Positions 53,009 through 61,380 of a stretch of 64,000 bases of DNA are shown piece after piece. Made by a program: the position numbers and the translations under genes. The stretch is from assembly GCF_001005315.1 (NCBI RefSeq), contig NZ_LBMG01000021.1, positions 1 through 64,000 on the forward strand. Reading direction: 5' to 3'. This DNA is from Kordia jejudonensis. GTDB lineage: Bacteria; Bacteroidota; Bacteroidia; Flavobacteriales; Flavobacteriaceae. The notes beneath the pieces are model-generated. The model was not told where the DNA came from and ran no database searches. It saw nothing but the letters and a program-made list of their open reading frames with translations. Position 1 is the first letter of the stretch. Each line of letters starts with the position of its first letter.

Positions 53009-53016
53009 CAAATATA
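53009..53016 (-). promoter_or_regulatory. Candidate -7 element for the beta-helix gene
   Basis: The minus strand reads TATATTTG, 21 bp before the ATG at 52988. A CAAA farther upstream lies outside the normal -33 spacing. Confidence 0.5.
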
Positions 53017-53165
53017 AAAGGAAATTTAAAGTTTATCTTATTTAAACAAACCAACTTGTACATATCATAAAATATCTTCTTTCTTTTTTAAGGTTTTGGA
53101 GATGAATATTCGTAATCCGTTAAAATCTAACAATATAAAATGACTTTAACTAGTATTTTTAATTG

Positions 53166-54077
53166 TTACTCATTTTCTATATGTTTCTCTTCCTGTTTAT
53201 ACAACGCTGGCGATAACTTTTTGAGTCCTTCTTTGGTTAAATATTTGGTTAAAATTCCACCTTTAATATTATTTACATCAAATTCGATGATAAATGCATT
53301 CGGATCAATTTTTTCAATAAGATTGTAGGTTCTTCGAATATCAATTCGGTTAATTACGGTATGAATAATATCCTTGTCAGATTGTGCGCCGCGTTTTCCA
53401 TATCCTCTAGCGCCTTTGTACAGCGTAGTTCCTGTGCCAACTTGTTTGATGAGTTCCAATTCAATTTCTGTTGAATGTTCAGAAACAATCATCAAGCCGA
53501 CGAAATCTTCAAAACCTTCAATCATTAAGTCAATAATTTTGGCAGTAACCAAAAAGGTCAAAATTGAATACATGGCAATTTCTACTGAAAGCACTTTGGC
53601 AGTAATGGCAAATAATACCGCATTAAATACTAAAATTACTTTTCCAATACTGATGCCCAAACGTTCATTAATGAAGATTCCTAATATCTCAGAACCGTCT
53701 AAAACGGCACCATTTTTAATAGTTAAACCAATTCCAGCACCTAAAAACAATCCGCCAAAAATGGCAATGAGTAACTTGTCTTCAGTTATGATTGTAAAAT
53801 TTTCAAAGTGAATAAAAATTGCCAAACCGATGATAGAAAGAATTGATTTTATAAAAATTCGTTTGGTGAGTGTAAACCAAGCTAAAATTAGAAACGGAAT
53901 ACTGACAATCAGTAAGATAATTGAAATATCAACCTTATAAAGTTCACTGAGTAAAATAGCAATTCCTGTGGCGCCACCATCTAAAAAGCCGTTTGGTAGC
54001 AAAAACATTTTTAGTCCAATACTCGCCAAAAGAATTCCGATAAAAATTTGAAAAATTTCTGAAAGTAGTCGTTTCAT
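53166..54077 (-). CDS. YitT family membrane protein
   Basis: A 303-residue YitT-like protein with about five or six transmembrane helices in the first 190 residues (DUF161) and a soluble C-terminal DUF2179 domain (GTGTTLYKGARGYGKRGAQ, DIIHTVINRIDIRRTYNLIEKIDPNAFIIEFDVNNIKGG). The LPNGFLDGGATGIAI and AVLDGSEILGIFIN motifs are typical. The transported solute, if any, is unknown. A 10-bp palindrome AACACGTGTT (54080-54089) lies just before its start. Confidence 0.93.
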   Translation of the reverse strand: MKRLLSEIFQIFIGILLASIGLKMFLLPNGFLDGGATGIAILLSELYKVDISIILLIVSIPFLILAWFTLTKRIFIKSILSIIGLAIFIHFENFTIITEDKLLIAIFGGLFLGAGIGLTIKNGAVLDGSEILGIFINERLGISIGKVILVFNAVLFAITAKVLSVEIAMYSILTFLVTAKIIDLMIEGFEDFVGLMIVSEHSTEIELELIKQVGTGTTLYKGARGYGKRGAQSDKDIIHTVINRIDIRRTYNLIEKIDPNAFIIEFDVNNIKGGILTKYLTKEGLKKLSPALYKQEEKHIENE

Positions 54078-54240
54078 GTAACACGTGTTGGTTTGTGAAA
54101 TATTTTTTCAAAAGATAACGAAAACTTGTAGTCAAATAAACAAAAAAGGTATTTAATATGTATTGAAGCACTTTTATGAAGATGTGTGTTCAATTAAAAA
54201 AAGAAAAAAATAAGCGAACCGAAGTTCGCTCATTACACGA

Positions 54241-54456
54241 TTAATTATCTTGCTTTGGCTTTGGAACTTGCAAATCGCACACAATTCCATCTTCGCAATG
54301 TGTATTGATGCATGTTCCTTCTGATCCACCTGGCGCACATGCAACTCCTGGAAGCATAGATAGTAATGCAGATGTTCCTCCTTTGATATCAGCGGAATTT
54401 AAACTTGAAATTGACTTTTTGTTGAGTTGTAATGACTTGAAATTTCTTTTTTTCAT
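54241..54456 (-). CDS. GG-leader peptide with cysteine-rich core (candidate RiPP precursor)
   Basis: A 71-residue peptide. The leader MKKRNFKSLQLNKKSISSL followed by NSADIKGG (GG at 26-27) is the TIGR04149-like/class I lanthipeptide leader form. The 44-residue core starts TSALLSMLPGVACAPGG and has four Cys, plus Ser/Thr that could form lanthionines. No modification or export gene is adjacent; the nearest radical SAM gene is about 4.5 kb away. It lies between the YitT and sulfatase genes, on their strand. Confidence 0.85.
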   Translation of the reverse strand: MKKRNFKSLQLNKKSISSLNSADIKGGTSALLSMLPGVACAPGGSEGTCINTHCEDGIVCDLQVPKPKQDN

Positions 54457-54580
54457 GATTTAAATTTTTAAAAATTAGATCATAAAAGTATACGATTTGC
54501 TGTGTGAAGACAACAAGCAGTAGTGCCCATTTATAAATGAGGAAGTATAGTATTTGATAGTAAAGAATATGAAATGATAT

Positions 54581-54690
54581 AAAAAAAAGCTGTCTGAACA
54601 TAAGTGCAATGAGATTCTGAATTGATACTGAATCAAGTTCAGCACATGTTCAGAATGACGTTTTTTATACTTTTAAGACAGCTTTTTTAT
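54581..54690 (-). terminator. Large-loop terminator carrying a dispersed repeat, copy B
   Basis: AAAAAAGCTGTCT (54583-54595) pairs with AGACAGCTTTTTT (54676-54688) around an 80-base insert. The insert has repeat-family palindromes (TTCTGAAT/ATACTGAATCAAGTTCAG, GTTCAGAATGACG). The outer stem is bidirectional and would end the sulfatase transcript. From TTCAGCACATG to the right arm it matches copy A (44972-45028). Confidence 0.7.
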
Positions 54691-54705
54691 GAAAAACAAC
54701 AATTA

Positions 54706-56241
54706 TTACTGCTGATTTAGTGCAATTGGTCCATCTGATATTGAATTACGAAGCAAGAGCCGTTTTTCTGCTTCATGCAATTTTTTGGCTAATTCATCTC
54801 TGACTGTTTTGTACTCAGGATTGTACGCCAAATTTTCCATTTCATTATCTTCATTATCTGTCAATTTATACAATTCATACATCGTAGGATAACTTCCCAA
54901 TGCATGAAAATAATACGCAAATTTCCATTCTTTAGTTCGAATACAACGAATACGATTCGCCGCTAACACTGCCGAAGGATAATCTGCCGAACTTGCTTTG
55001 GTGTCGTCAAACGTAAACATAATTTCATCTTGAACGCCTTTGCCATCGGTAATAATTGGTAGTAAATTAGTTCCTTGCAATGCTTTAGAAGGTTTCCTTA
55101 CATTAGCAATTTCTGCCATTGTTGGCATAATATCGATCAATGTCGCTAATTCGTCTGAAGAACGTTGCGGAATTTTTTCGCCACTTTCATTTTCGCTTGG
55201 AAATAGAATTGGATTTGAAAAAACCATCGGAACATTGAGTGTTTCTTCATATACATTGAATGCCTTTTGACGCATGCCACCGTGTGCTAATCCCATTTCT
55301 CCATGATCAGAAATACGAATTACCAAAGCATCGTCAGCCATTCGATGTCCAGCAGCATCTTTATGATAGAGTTCGCCGATAAACTCTCCAATTTGCTTGT
55401 CAATTTTTGTAAGTGTATGTGCGTAAAAGTTAATATAATTTAGTTTTTTCTCATCATCAGGCAACGCACCTAAAAGGATGTTTGCAGATTGTACAATCTG
55501 AAATTGTGCCATTGGTTTTTTATTTTTCAATAAATCTTCAGTTACAGAATATGGCAATCCAACACTTCTTCCAAGCCAATTTTCTTCTGAATATCCATAA
55601 TTTACACCATTTGGATATGCCAATACATCATGCGGATTTACCAACGAAAGTACCAAACAAAACGGCACACGTTTGCCTCCTTTTCCACGAGCACTACGTA
55701 CTTCTCGTAAAAAATCAATTCCTTGCTGAATGTACATTTCATCATGATTTGCGTAACCGCCACCAAAGTTTTGTGGTTTTACATCTTCTCCCGCATCAGG
55801 AGCAATCCAGCCTTTAAAACCTGTCAAAGCAATTTCGGAAGCTGTCAATCCGTTTTCGGTTTCTCCTTTGCTCAAGTGCCATTTCCCACGATATTGTACA
55901 TTGTATCCTTCGCCAGAAAGCATGCGTGCCATATTGTAGATTTTAGGGTCCAATTGTGTTTCAGCATCCGAGTAACGTCCACCAAAAGTTAAGGTTTGTG
56001 TTACACCGTGTTGAGATGGATACACACCTGTAAAAAGTGTAGTTCTACTTGGAGAGCACATACAAGAATTGCAAAACGCTTTATTAAAGGTAAAACCATT
56101 ATCTTTTAAAAATGTCATGGTTTTTAGGTTTTCAGCTTCCCAACCAGCAGGAAAGTTTCGAGTTGCACGCTCCTGATCTGTAATGATGAGAATCATATCA
56201 GGTTTTTCGGGTAATTGGGCTCTTTGTTTTGAAAAGTTCAT
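54706..56241 (-). CDS. Sulfatase family hydrolase (CSPSR type)
   Basis: A 511-residue sulfatase. The N-terminal metal site is IITDQERA (Asp22), and CSPSRTTLFTG at 62-72 gives the nucleophile Cys62, which must be converted to formylglycine. HGEMGLAHGG is the second metal/phosphate-like site. There is no signal peptide, so it is cytoplasmic or exported by another route. The substrate could be choline sulfate, an aryl sulfate or a sulfated sugar; no carbohydrate genes are nearby. No formylglycine-generating gene is in the window. Confidence 0.92.
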   Translation of the reverse strand: MNFSKQRAQLPEKPDMILIITDQERATRNFPAGWEAENLKTMTFLKDNGFTFNKAFCNSCMCSPSRTTLFTGVYPSQHGVTQTLTFGGRYSDAETQLDPKIYNMARMLSGEGYNVQYRGKWHLSKGETENGLTASEIALTGFKGWIAPDAGEDVKPQNFGGGYANHDEMYIQQGIDFLREVRSARGKGGKRVPFCLVLSLVNPHDVLAYPNGVNYGYSEENWLGRSVGLPYSVTEDLLKNKKPMAQFQIVQSANILLGALPDDEKKLNYINFYAHTLTKIDKQIGEFIGELYHKDAAGHRMADDALVIRISDHGEMGLAHGGMRQKAFNVYEETLNVPMVFSNPILFPSENESGEKIPQRSSDELATLIDIMPTMAEIANVRKPSKALQGTNLLPIITDGKGVQDEIMFTFDDTKASSADYPSAVLAANRIRCIRTKEWKFAYYFHALGSYPTMYELYKLTDNEDNEMENLAYNPEYKTVRDELAKKLHEAEKRLLLRNSISDGPIALNQQ

Positions 56242-56344
56242 AGGATTTCGTTTTATTTTAAAAGAAATATCTTATAAATTTTCAGTTTATATAAGCGTGC
56301 AAATACGCTACTCTAAAAGCAAGTAAAAACACTTAAGCCATTCT

Positions 56345-56352
56345 TACTTTTG
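56345..56352 (+). promoter_or_regulatory. Candidate -7 element for the 121/507-residue gene pair
   Basis: TACTTTTG matches TAnnTTTG, 116 bp before the ATG at 56468. No -33 TTG at the expected distance. Confidence 0.35.
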
Positions 56353-56467
56353 TCATATTCAAGTTGTTAAATTCAGGGTTTTTTTCCTATCTTTTCACGG
56401 TAAAATGGGACACATTTACACTGTATGCTATTTATTAACTCAACAAAAAACAAACACAAAAAACATT

Positions 56468-56833
56468 ATGGCAAAACAACCAGAAAAAAAGACAGGACTA
56501 AAGAATGCACTTGAAAAATTGAACAATGCCATCGAAGATTTAACGTCCTTACACGTACAAACGTATACGGGAACATTGGATATTACTATAGACGATACCA
56601 AAGGTTTTTCATCCATTAAAGATGAAATAAAAGCAGCAGCAAATAAGAAAGACGGTCAGCTTATTTTGGTAGCAGAAACCTTAGCAAAGTTTGATGGTGA
56701 TTCGTATAATTTTGTAAAAAAGGATTTGGACGAAGTTCCTGCGGTAACACTTGAAGTACACAAGAATGCTGTAAAAGCAGGAATTGAAACACGTATTGGC
56801 TTGTTAGAATTGTTTAAAGGCGTATTTAACTAA
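56468..56833 (+). CDS. Unknown protein, first gene of a pair
   Basis: A 121-residue cytoplasmic protein with no known family. A basic N terminus and a helical stretch (GLKNALEKLNNAIEDLTSLHVQTY) are followed by a beta-alpha region (TLDITIDDTKGF, DGQLILVAETLAKFDGDSYNFVKKD) and a helical tail (GIETRIGLLELFKGVF). The ATG at 56468 is preferred over one 21 codons earlier whose extension looks non-coding. It ends 8 bp before the 507-residue gene, so cotranslation is likely. Confidence 0.75.
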   Translation: MAKQPEKKTGLKNALEKLNNAIEDLTSLHVQTYTGTLDITIDDTKGFSSIKDEIKAAANKKDGQLILVAETLAKFDGDSYNFVKKDLDEVPAVTLEVHKNAVKAGIETRIGLLELFKGVFN

Positions 56834-56841
56834 CAAACGCA

Positions 56842-58365
56842 ATGAGCGAATTACCAGCATATACCTATCCTGAAATTTCAGGAACAGTAATCAATCAATT
56901 AGGAGAATTTGAAAACATTCTGAAAGGAGCCGAAAATAACGGTTTGGTCAATAAAGTGCCTGAAAATAAATCAGAAGCTTTTGAAATGCAACACCAAAAA
57001 ATTAGAATTCAAACGATTGCTACACGATTGTATTTGCTTGGTTACCTGCGGAGACAATTCAATCCGAAACGAATTCACAAAAAAATAGACAAAATCAAAA
57101 GAGCAACACTGGCGTTTCAAAAAGATGCCAACTTAACGCAAGATAGTTGGGTTGGCGATGAAACGTGGTATGCGCTGGATGAATTGGTCAGTTTTGAATC
57201 GAAATTTACACATGAAAAATGGTTTGTAGACGGACGCATAAAACCAGAAGTTACAAACGCCATGCACAGAGCGATTCAGTTGCGACTTTGGACGTTGGGT
57301 TTGTACAGTAAAAAACCAAGACCAAACTTTAAACTGTTAGCAAGAAGGAGTTTGTTTCAATTTACGTGTATTCTTCACATGTTTTTAATACGGAAAAAGA
57401 GTTTTGCAAGCGATTTTAATATCGAAACGATGGAACTTCTTTTTAACCAAGAAGGATTGGTTCATTTTATAAAAAGACGAAGCGCTGCCAATAATGGTTT
57501 TAGTTTGCAGATGCGAGTGGCTAAAAAGGAAGAAGACGAAATAGTATCGAAGAGTTTTATTGTGAATTGCGCCAAAATAGAACTTTGGTTGCTAGGATTC
57601 AAAGTACGAATTGATAAAAAACTAGATTACGATTATGAATATGGAAGCTCCATGTGGAATGCACTTGCCGAATTTCACAGAGAGTTTGAAGGTAGAAAAC
57701 CACACATTGCTGAAAAGTTAGCCAAAGAAGTATCTCCAAGACTCTTTGTGAGTATGGGAAATGCTTTAAAATCTGAAGAGGAATTCAAAGAAGATGATGC
57801 AAGCGAAGAAATTGCAGCACAACTTTTTGTGAAAAATAATGCTGTAGCAACCAAAAATAATATTCAAGAAGCGTGGGGTTTTATCAAAGAAACAGGCATG
57901 CGCTTATGGGACGGATTGAAACGTGTTTGGCATTGGATTAAAAGAATAGGGAAGAAGGTAGTCACTTTTATACAACACAATCTGTTCAAAGGGTTTTATC
58001 GTTTTGTGTCTAAAGCTTTTAAAATTGTCACGAAAGGAATTGGTGCCATTGTAAAATCGATTGGCGTTTATATTAAAGGCGGAATGATTGCCAATGGAAT
58101 GCTTTTTAAGTTTTCAAAAGATTATGATACTGCTGTACATATAGCAACTAATATAACTGATGAAGATTCTGAAGCAGGCACACAAGCTTTGTTGAAACAA
58201 ACTACAGCATTCAAACTTGGCTGTAAAATGGTTGGTTATCTATTTTACTTTTTTAAGAATTTATCATTTGGATTGCTCGGTTGGGCAAAAATTCTGTTTT
58301 CATTATTAAAAAGTTATAGAAAATTACGAGTTTTCTATCAAGAGTTTAAGTTGGTTGCAACTTAA
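56842..58365 (+). CDS. Unknown protein with peptidoglycan-binding-like repeats and amphipathic C-terminal region
   Basis: A 507-residue protein without a signal peptide. Three segments resemble degenerate peptidoglycan-binding (PG_binding_1) units: about 51-115 (TRLYLLGYLRR, FQKDANLTQDSWVGDETWYAL), about 135-190 (IQLRLWTLGLYSKK) and about 240-300 (IELWLLGFKVRIDK, YGSSMWNALAEFH). The C-terminal third is basic and aromatic (WHWIKRIGKKVVTFIQHNL, FKIVTKGIGAIVKSIGVYIKGG) with a hydrophobic stretch near 470-490, suggesting membrane binding. Together with the upstream 121-residue gene it forms an uncharacterised pair, convergent with the SH3-lipoprotein group (4-bp overlap). Confidence 0.75.
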   Translation: MSELPAYTYPEISGTVINQLGEFENILKGAENNGLVNKVPENKSEAFEMQHQKIRIQTIATRLYLLGYLRRQFNPKRIHKKIDKIKRATLAFQKDANLTQDSWVGDETWYALDELVSFESKFTHEKWFVDGRIKPEVTNAMHRAIQLRLWTLGLYSKKPRPNFKLLARRSLFQFTCILHMFLIRKKSFASDFNIETMELLFNQEGLVHFIKRRSAANNGFSLQMRVAKKEEDEIVSKSFIVNCAKIELWLLGFKVRIDKKLDYDYEYGSSMWNALAEFHREFEGRKPHIAEKLAKEVSPRLFVSMGNALKSEEEFKEDDASEEIAAQLFVKNNAVATKNNIQEAWGFIKETGMRLWDGLKRVWHWIKRIGKKVVTFIQHNLFKGFYRFVSKAFKIVTKGIGAIVKSIGVYIKGGMIANGMLFKFSKDYDTAVHIATNITDEDSEAGTQALLKQTTAFKLGCKMVGYLFYFFKNLSFGLLGWAKILFSLLKSYRKLRVFYQEFKLVAT

Positions 58366-58793
58366 TGATGCAATAATTTAGATGTATCTTTATATTCTTC
58401 AAAATAAAGTATAAAATCTAAATCTCTTTTGTTTAAAGGGATTGATTTGCCATTATGATCCCAAAATTTCCATTTTTCAGGATTCATCGTATTTTCATAA
58501 TAAGAGTATGAACAACCACCACGGTCGCTTACTTCAACAAGCTCTTTATCAAATATTCCTTCAGCAATTTTTACTTTTTGTGGCGTGTAAAAAGCCCAAA
58601 GTCCTACCTTATATTCATACTCTATAACTTTTGGTACAATACCGCAAAAAGTGAATTCATGTTTTTTTGACGTTCCAAATCCTTTGATGGAATCATAATT
58701 CCATTGTGGGTTTAACTCCGCTGTTTGAGTGTCTTTACAACTGATGAAGCACAATGCTGAAATTAGAAGCAATACATAACTTTTTCTTTTCAT
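58362..58793 (-). CDS. Small lipoprotein of unknown function
   Basis: A 143-residue lipoprotein: MKRKSYVLLLISALCFISC is a classic lipoprotein signal with Cys at 19. The mature domain is Y/K/W-rich (HEFTFCGIVPKVIEYEYKVGLWAFYTPQKVKIAEGIFD), with no recognised family. The ATG at 58793 is favoured over 58829, which would run into the upstream gene and bury the signal peptide. It is last in the minus-strand group. Confidence 0.8.
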   Translation of the reverse strand: MKRKSYVLLLISALCFISCKDTQTAELNPQWNYDSIKGFGTSKKHEFTFCGIVPKVIEYEYKVGLWAFYTPQKVKIAEGIFDKELVEVSDRGGCSYSYYENTMNPEKWKFWDHNGKSIPLNKRDLDFILYFEEYKDTSKLLHH

Positions 58794-58807
58794 AAGGATT
58801 GTCATTT

Positions 58808-59467
58808 TTACCCAAATAATTTTTTCCAAAAACTCTTCTTTTCAGGTGTTTCGGTTGTTGCTTTTTGCTCAGGAGTTAAGGTTTTGGTTGTTGTATTGGT
58901 TTGTGCTGTCGTCGAAGTTGTCTGTGGTTTATCTACGGAAGTGGAATTCAGAAAAAACTCGCCATTATCAGACATTCCGATAGGAAATTGCGTGCGTTTT
59001 CGCCATTCGTCTTCTTGCAGAGCTTCACTAAATTCTAGTTGTATTTTTTTGTCAAAACTAGCACGCCCCATTCCAATCACTTTTTCTTCAATATTGGATG
59101 TTGATGTTTGAAAAACTGCTTTGTATTTTTCATCAAAATGCAGTAATAGAATTTGTGTTTGATCGCCAATTTTATAAATATCCAACACTTTGTAATAGGA
59201 AGGCGCCGCAATGACATGAAAACCATACTTTTTTACATTCGGATTTACTTGTGTCATATTTTTCGCTTTGTTGGATGCAATGGCGTATCTCAAATTTGAG
59301 CAGAGTCCTTTAGCAAAACTAGAAACATCTGTAAAACCACGTTCTTGTATGATTTGAAATTGCGTGTATTTTGCAATGTATTCAGGATTCAAAGTACAAT
59401 CTCTATAGTACATAGTGAGTCCTGAAAACGTGTCGTTGTAAGCTTCTTCTATTTTTTTGTGTTCCAT
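58808..59467 (-). CDS. Unknown soluble protein with T-rich linker
   Basis: A 219-residue protein without signal peptide. The N-terminal 165 residues look globular (GFHVIAAPSYYKVLDIYKIGDQTQILLLHFDEKYKAVF), followed by a T/Q/K-rich low-complexity linker (about 168-207) and the amphipathic tail KKSFWKKLFG, perhaps a membrane or partner contact. No family known. It sits between the 125-residue membrane protein and the small lipoprotein, 9-14 bp from each, consistent with one operon. Confidence 0.75.
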   Translation of the reverse strand: MEHKKIEEAYNDTFSGLTMYYRDCTLNPEYIAKYTQFQIIQERGFTDVSSFAKGLCSNLRYAIASNKAKNMTQVNPNVKKYGFHVIAAPSYYKVLDIYKIGDQTQILLLHFDEKYKAVFQTSTSNIEEKVIGMGRASFDKKIQLEFSEALQEDEWRKRTQFPIGMSDNGEFFLNSTSVDKPQTTSTTAQTNTTTKTLTPEQKATTETPEKKSFWKKLFG

Positions 59468-59476
59468 ATATTTTTA

Positions 59477-59854
59477 TTAATTAAGTTGAAGCCAAGTACT
59501 CCAAGGAATGATAAATGGTAATAAAATTACCCAAACGATAAAGAAAATTGCCATTGTTTTTGGGAACGCTTCTTTTTTCCGATAAGCGGGTAACGCCACA
59601 AATAAAAGCCATGTGCCTTTGTATATGAGTTGCACTAATAAAATAATTGAAAATGTGATAGGTTTCCAAAGTCCCAATGCTGAAATTATTGAAATGCTAA
59701 GCCACAAACAACCAACCAAGCGTATAATTTCTGTTTTAGGATATGCATTTTGAAAAATAGTGATAGCGGCTTTTTTAGGACTAAAAATTGATGCAATGGC
59801 AATTTGCCCAGCAACAATAATATTCAATATATAGATTAGATATAGTCCGATCAT
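59477..59854 (-). CDS. Small polytopic membrane protein
   Basis: A 125-residue protein with four likely transmembrane helices (about 2-22, 45-62, 65-87 and 101-119). No recognised family or motif. It lies 19 bp downstream of the SH3 lipoprotein gene and 9 bp upstream of the 219-residue gene. Confidence 0.75.
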   Translation of the reverse strand: MIGLYLIYILNIIVAGQIAIASIFSPKKAAITIFQNAYPKTEIIRLVGCLWLSISIISALGLWKPITFSIILLVQLIYKGTWLLFVALPAYRKKEAFPKTMAIFFIVWVILLPFIIPWSTWLQLN

Positions 59855-59873
59855 ATTTTTTAGGTGTGCTTAC

Positions 59874-61112
59874 TTAACAGCCACAACTGCCAAAAATATT
59901 AATATCCGTATTTACGGATCCGTCTTTGGAAGTTAAATGAGCGGTTCCGTAATATTGTGGTCCGCCAGCATCATCTTGTCCGTCTTTTGTGAGCGAAAAT
60001 TTTAAATCGTATTGATCATTATAGTAATGTTTAAAAACGTCTCCGAGTTTGTAATTCGGATTTTCAGGTTTTTTACTTTGAAGTGTAACTTGCGTTCCGT
60101 CGATTTTTATGATGGCTTTCGCTTTTGGCGCATCTTCATAAGTTCCCACAATTAGCAACGTGGCATAATCGTTTGGATGTGTACGAAATGAACAACTACA
60201 ACCATCTCTAAATTCGTTTGGTAACTCGTTTATTGAAGAGATAATTTGCATTGGTTTGGCAAACGCTGTTTTTTCATTTAAAGCAGTTTCTACAGTAAGC
60301 GTACTTTCCGTCCAAGTTCCATCAACCATAATTGGTTTTGCACTCAATTGCATAAAATGTTTGCTCAGTTTTTGCGTACGCGTGTATTGTTTTTTTGTGG
60401 TATGATCTTTTACAGTTTCCGTTAATTCCATGACATTGTTTTCAATATCTTCCATGTTTACGATAAACTGAAATTTACGCTCTTTTAAAATTTGTTGTGC
60501 GCTATTTTTCAATACATATTCACGGTAATATCCGTATTCGCCAACATCAGTATTTTTAACTTCTAGTGTTTTTCCATCTTTAAGATAAGTAGTCGTTCGT
60601 GTTTCTGCATCGCCAGCTTCTTCATTACGAACGCCAATATTTTCCCAAGTTTTTAAGTCGTAGATGCCAAAATGTGGAAAGTCGAGAAAATTATCAGTTA
60701 TGATCTTATTTCCCTTAGTTTCGCCCTCTTTTTTAACGACTCCACCAAAAACCCAACCTTCTTTGTTGTCAACAGTTTTTACTTGCAACCAATAATCTTC
60801 ATAAGCGACTCCGCGTACTACGATAACCTCTTTTTTAGTAGATTTTTTCCCAGTAAAGGTTAACGCATCTGTACTTGTATATGTGCCAATTACGTTTCCT
60901 TTTGTTTCGGATGTATCACGAATATTCACGTTGTCAACCCATGCGTAATATGTAGTGTCATTTTCAGGATTTTCTTTTACTATTTCAGTTTCAGTTGTTG
61001 TTTCAGTGTTAGTTTTCGGAGTTTCGTTACTTTTTTTATCATTGCCACAAGAAATACATAGAAAGGTAAAACACAGAAGACTAAATTTAAGGGAATTCGT
61101 AAAAGGCTTCAT
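59874..61112 (-). CDS. SH3-domain lipoprotein
   Basis: A 412-residue lipoprotein: signal with lipobox CISC (Cys22), a T/E/N-rich tether, then a bacterial SH3-like domain (about 55-125, YAWVDNVNIRDTSETKGNVIGTY, YWLQVKTVDNKEGWVFGG) of the type that binds cell wall. The remaining region (about 140-412) is beta-rich (EYVLKNSAQQILKERKFQFIVNM, YDLKFSLTKDGQDDAGGPQYYGTAHL) and ends NIFGSCGC. It heads the minus-strand group of four. Confidence 0.85.
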   Translation of the reverse strand: MKPFTNSLKFSLLCFTFLCISCGNDKKSNETPKTNTETTTETEIVKENPENDTTYYAWVDNVNIRDTSETKGNVIGTYTSTDALTFTGKKSTKKEVIVVRGVAYEDYWLQVKTVDNKEGWVFGGVVKKEGETKGNKIITDNFLDFPHFGIYDLKTWENIGVRNEEAGDAETRTTTYLKDGKTLEVKNTDVGEYGYYREYVLKNSAQQILKERKFQFIVNMEDIENNVMELTETVKDHTTKKQYTRTQKLSKHFMQLSAKPIMVDGTWTESTLTVETALNEKTAFAKPMQIISSINELPNEFRDGCSCSFRTHPNDYATLLIVGTYEDAPKAKAIIKIDGTQVTLQSKKPENPNYKLGDVFKHYYNDQYDLKFSLTKDGQDDAGGPQYYGTAHLTSKDGSVNTDINIFGSCGC

Positions 61113-61194
61113 TTAATTATTGATTGGTTAGAATTTGTTTCAATTTAAAGAATAAATAAGTCGTGTAAAAACTTCCGAAAGAAATTTTAACGGA

Positions 61195-61366
61195 TTAGTT
61201 TTTATGTCGCGTTTGTCTAGAAATTAGCATCTTACGTTTTTTCTCTAAATACTCTTTTTCAAGCGAATTTGTTACGGTTTGTAAAGCTAATTCTATATTG
61301 AGAATTGCTTTTTTACTATTTTTTGAGGTCTTATAAAAGTATGAAAGTTTTGTGCAATTTCTTCAA
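61195..61366 (-). pseudogene. Possible small frameshifted coding remnant
   Basis: In the 268-bp gap before the SH3 lipoprotein gene, the minus strand encodes a protein-like stretch ending at 61195 (SKKAILNIELALQTV and NSLEKEYLEKKRKML are recognisable helical segments) but with no start codon in frame. A second frame just upstream (from TTG 61366, LKKLHKTF) would join it if one base of an A run were removed. This could be a broken small gene or a chance open frame. Confidence 0.25.
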
Positions 61367-61380
61367 ATTGGCAACTCGTT

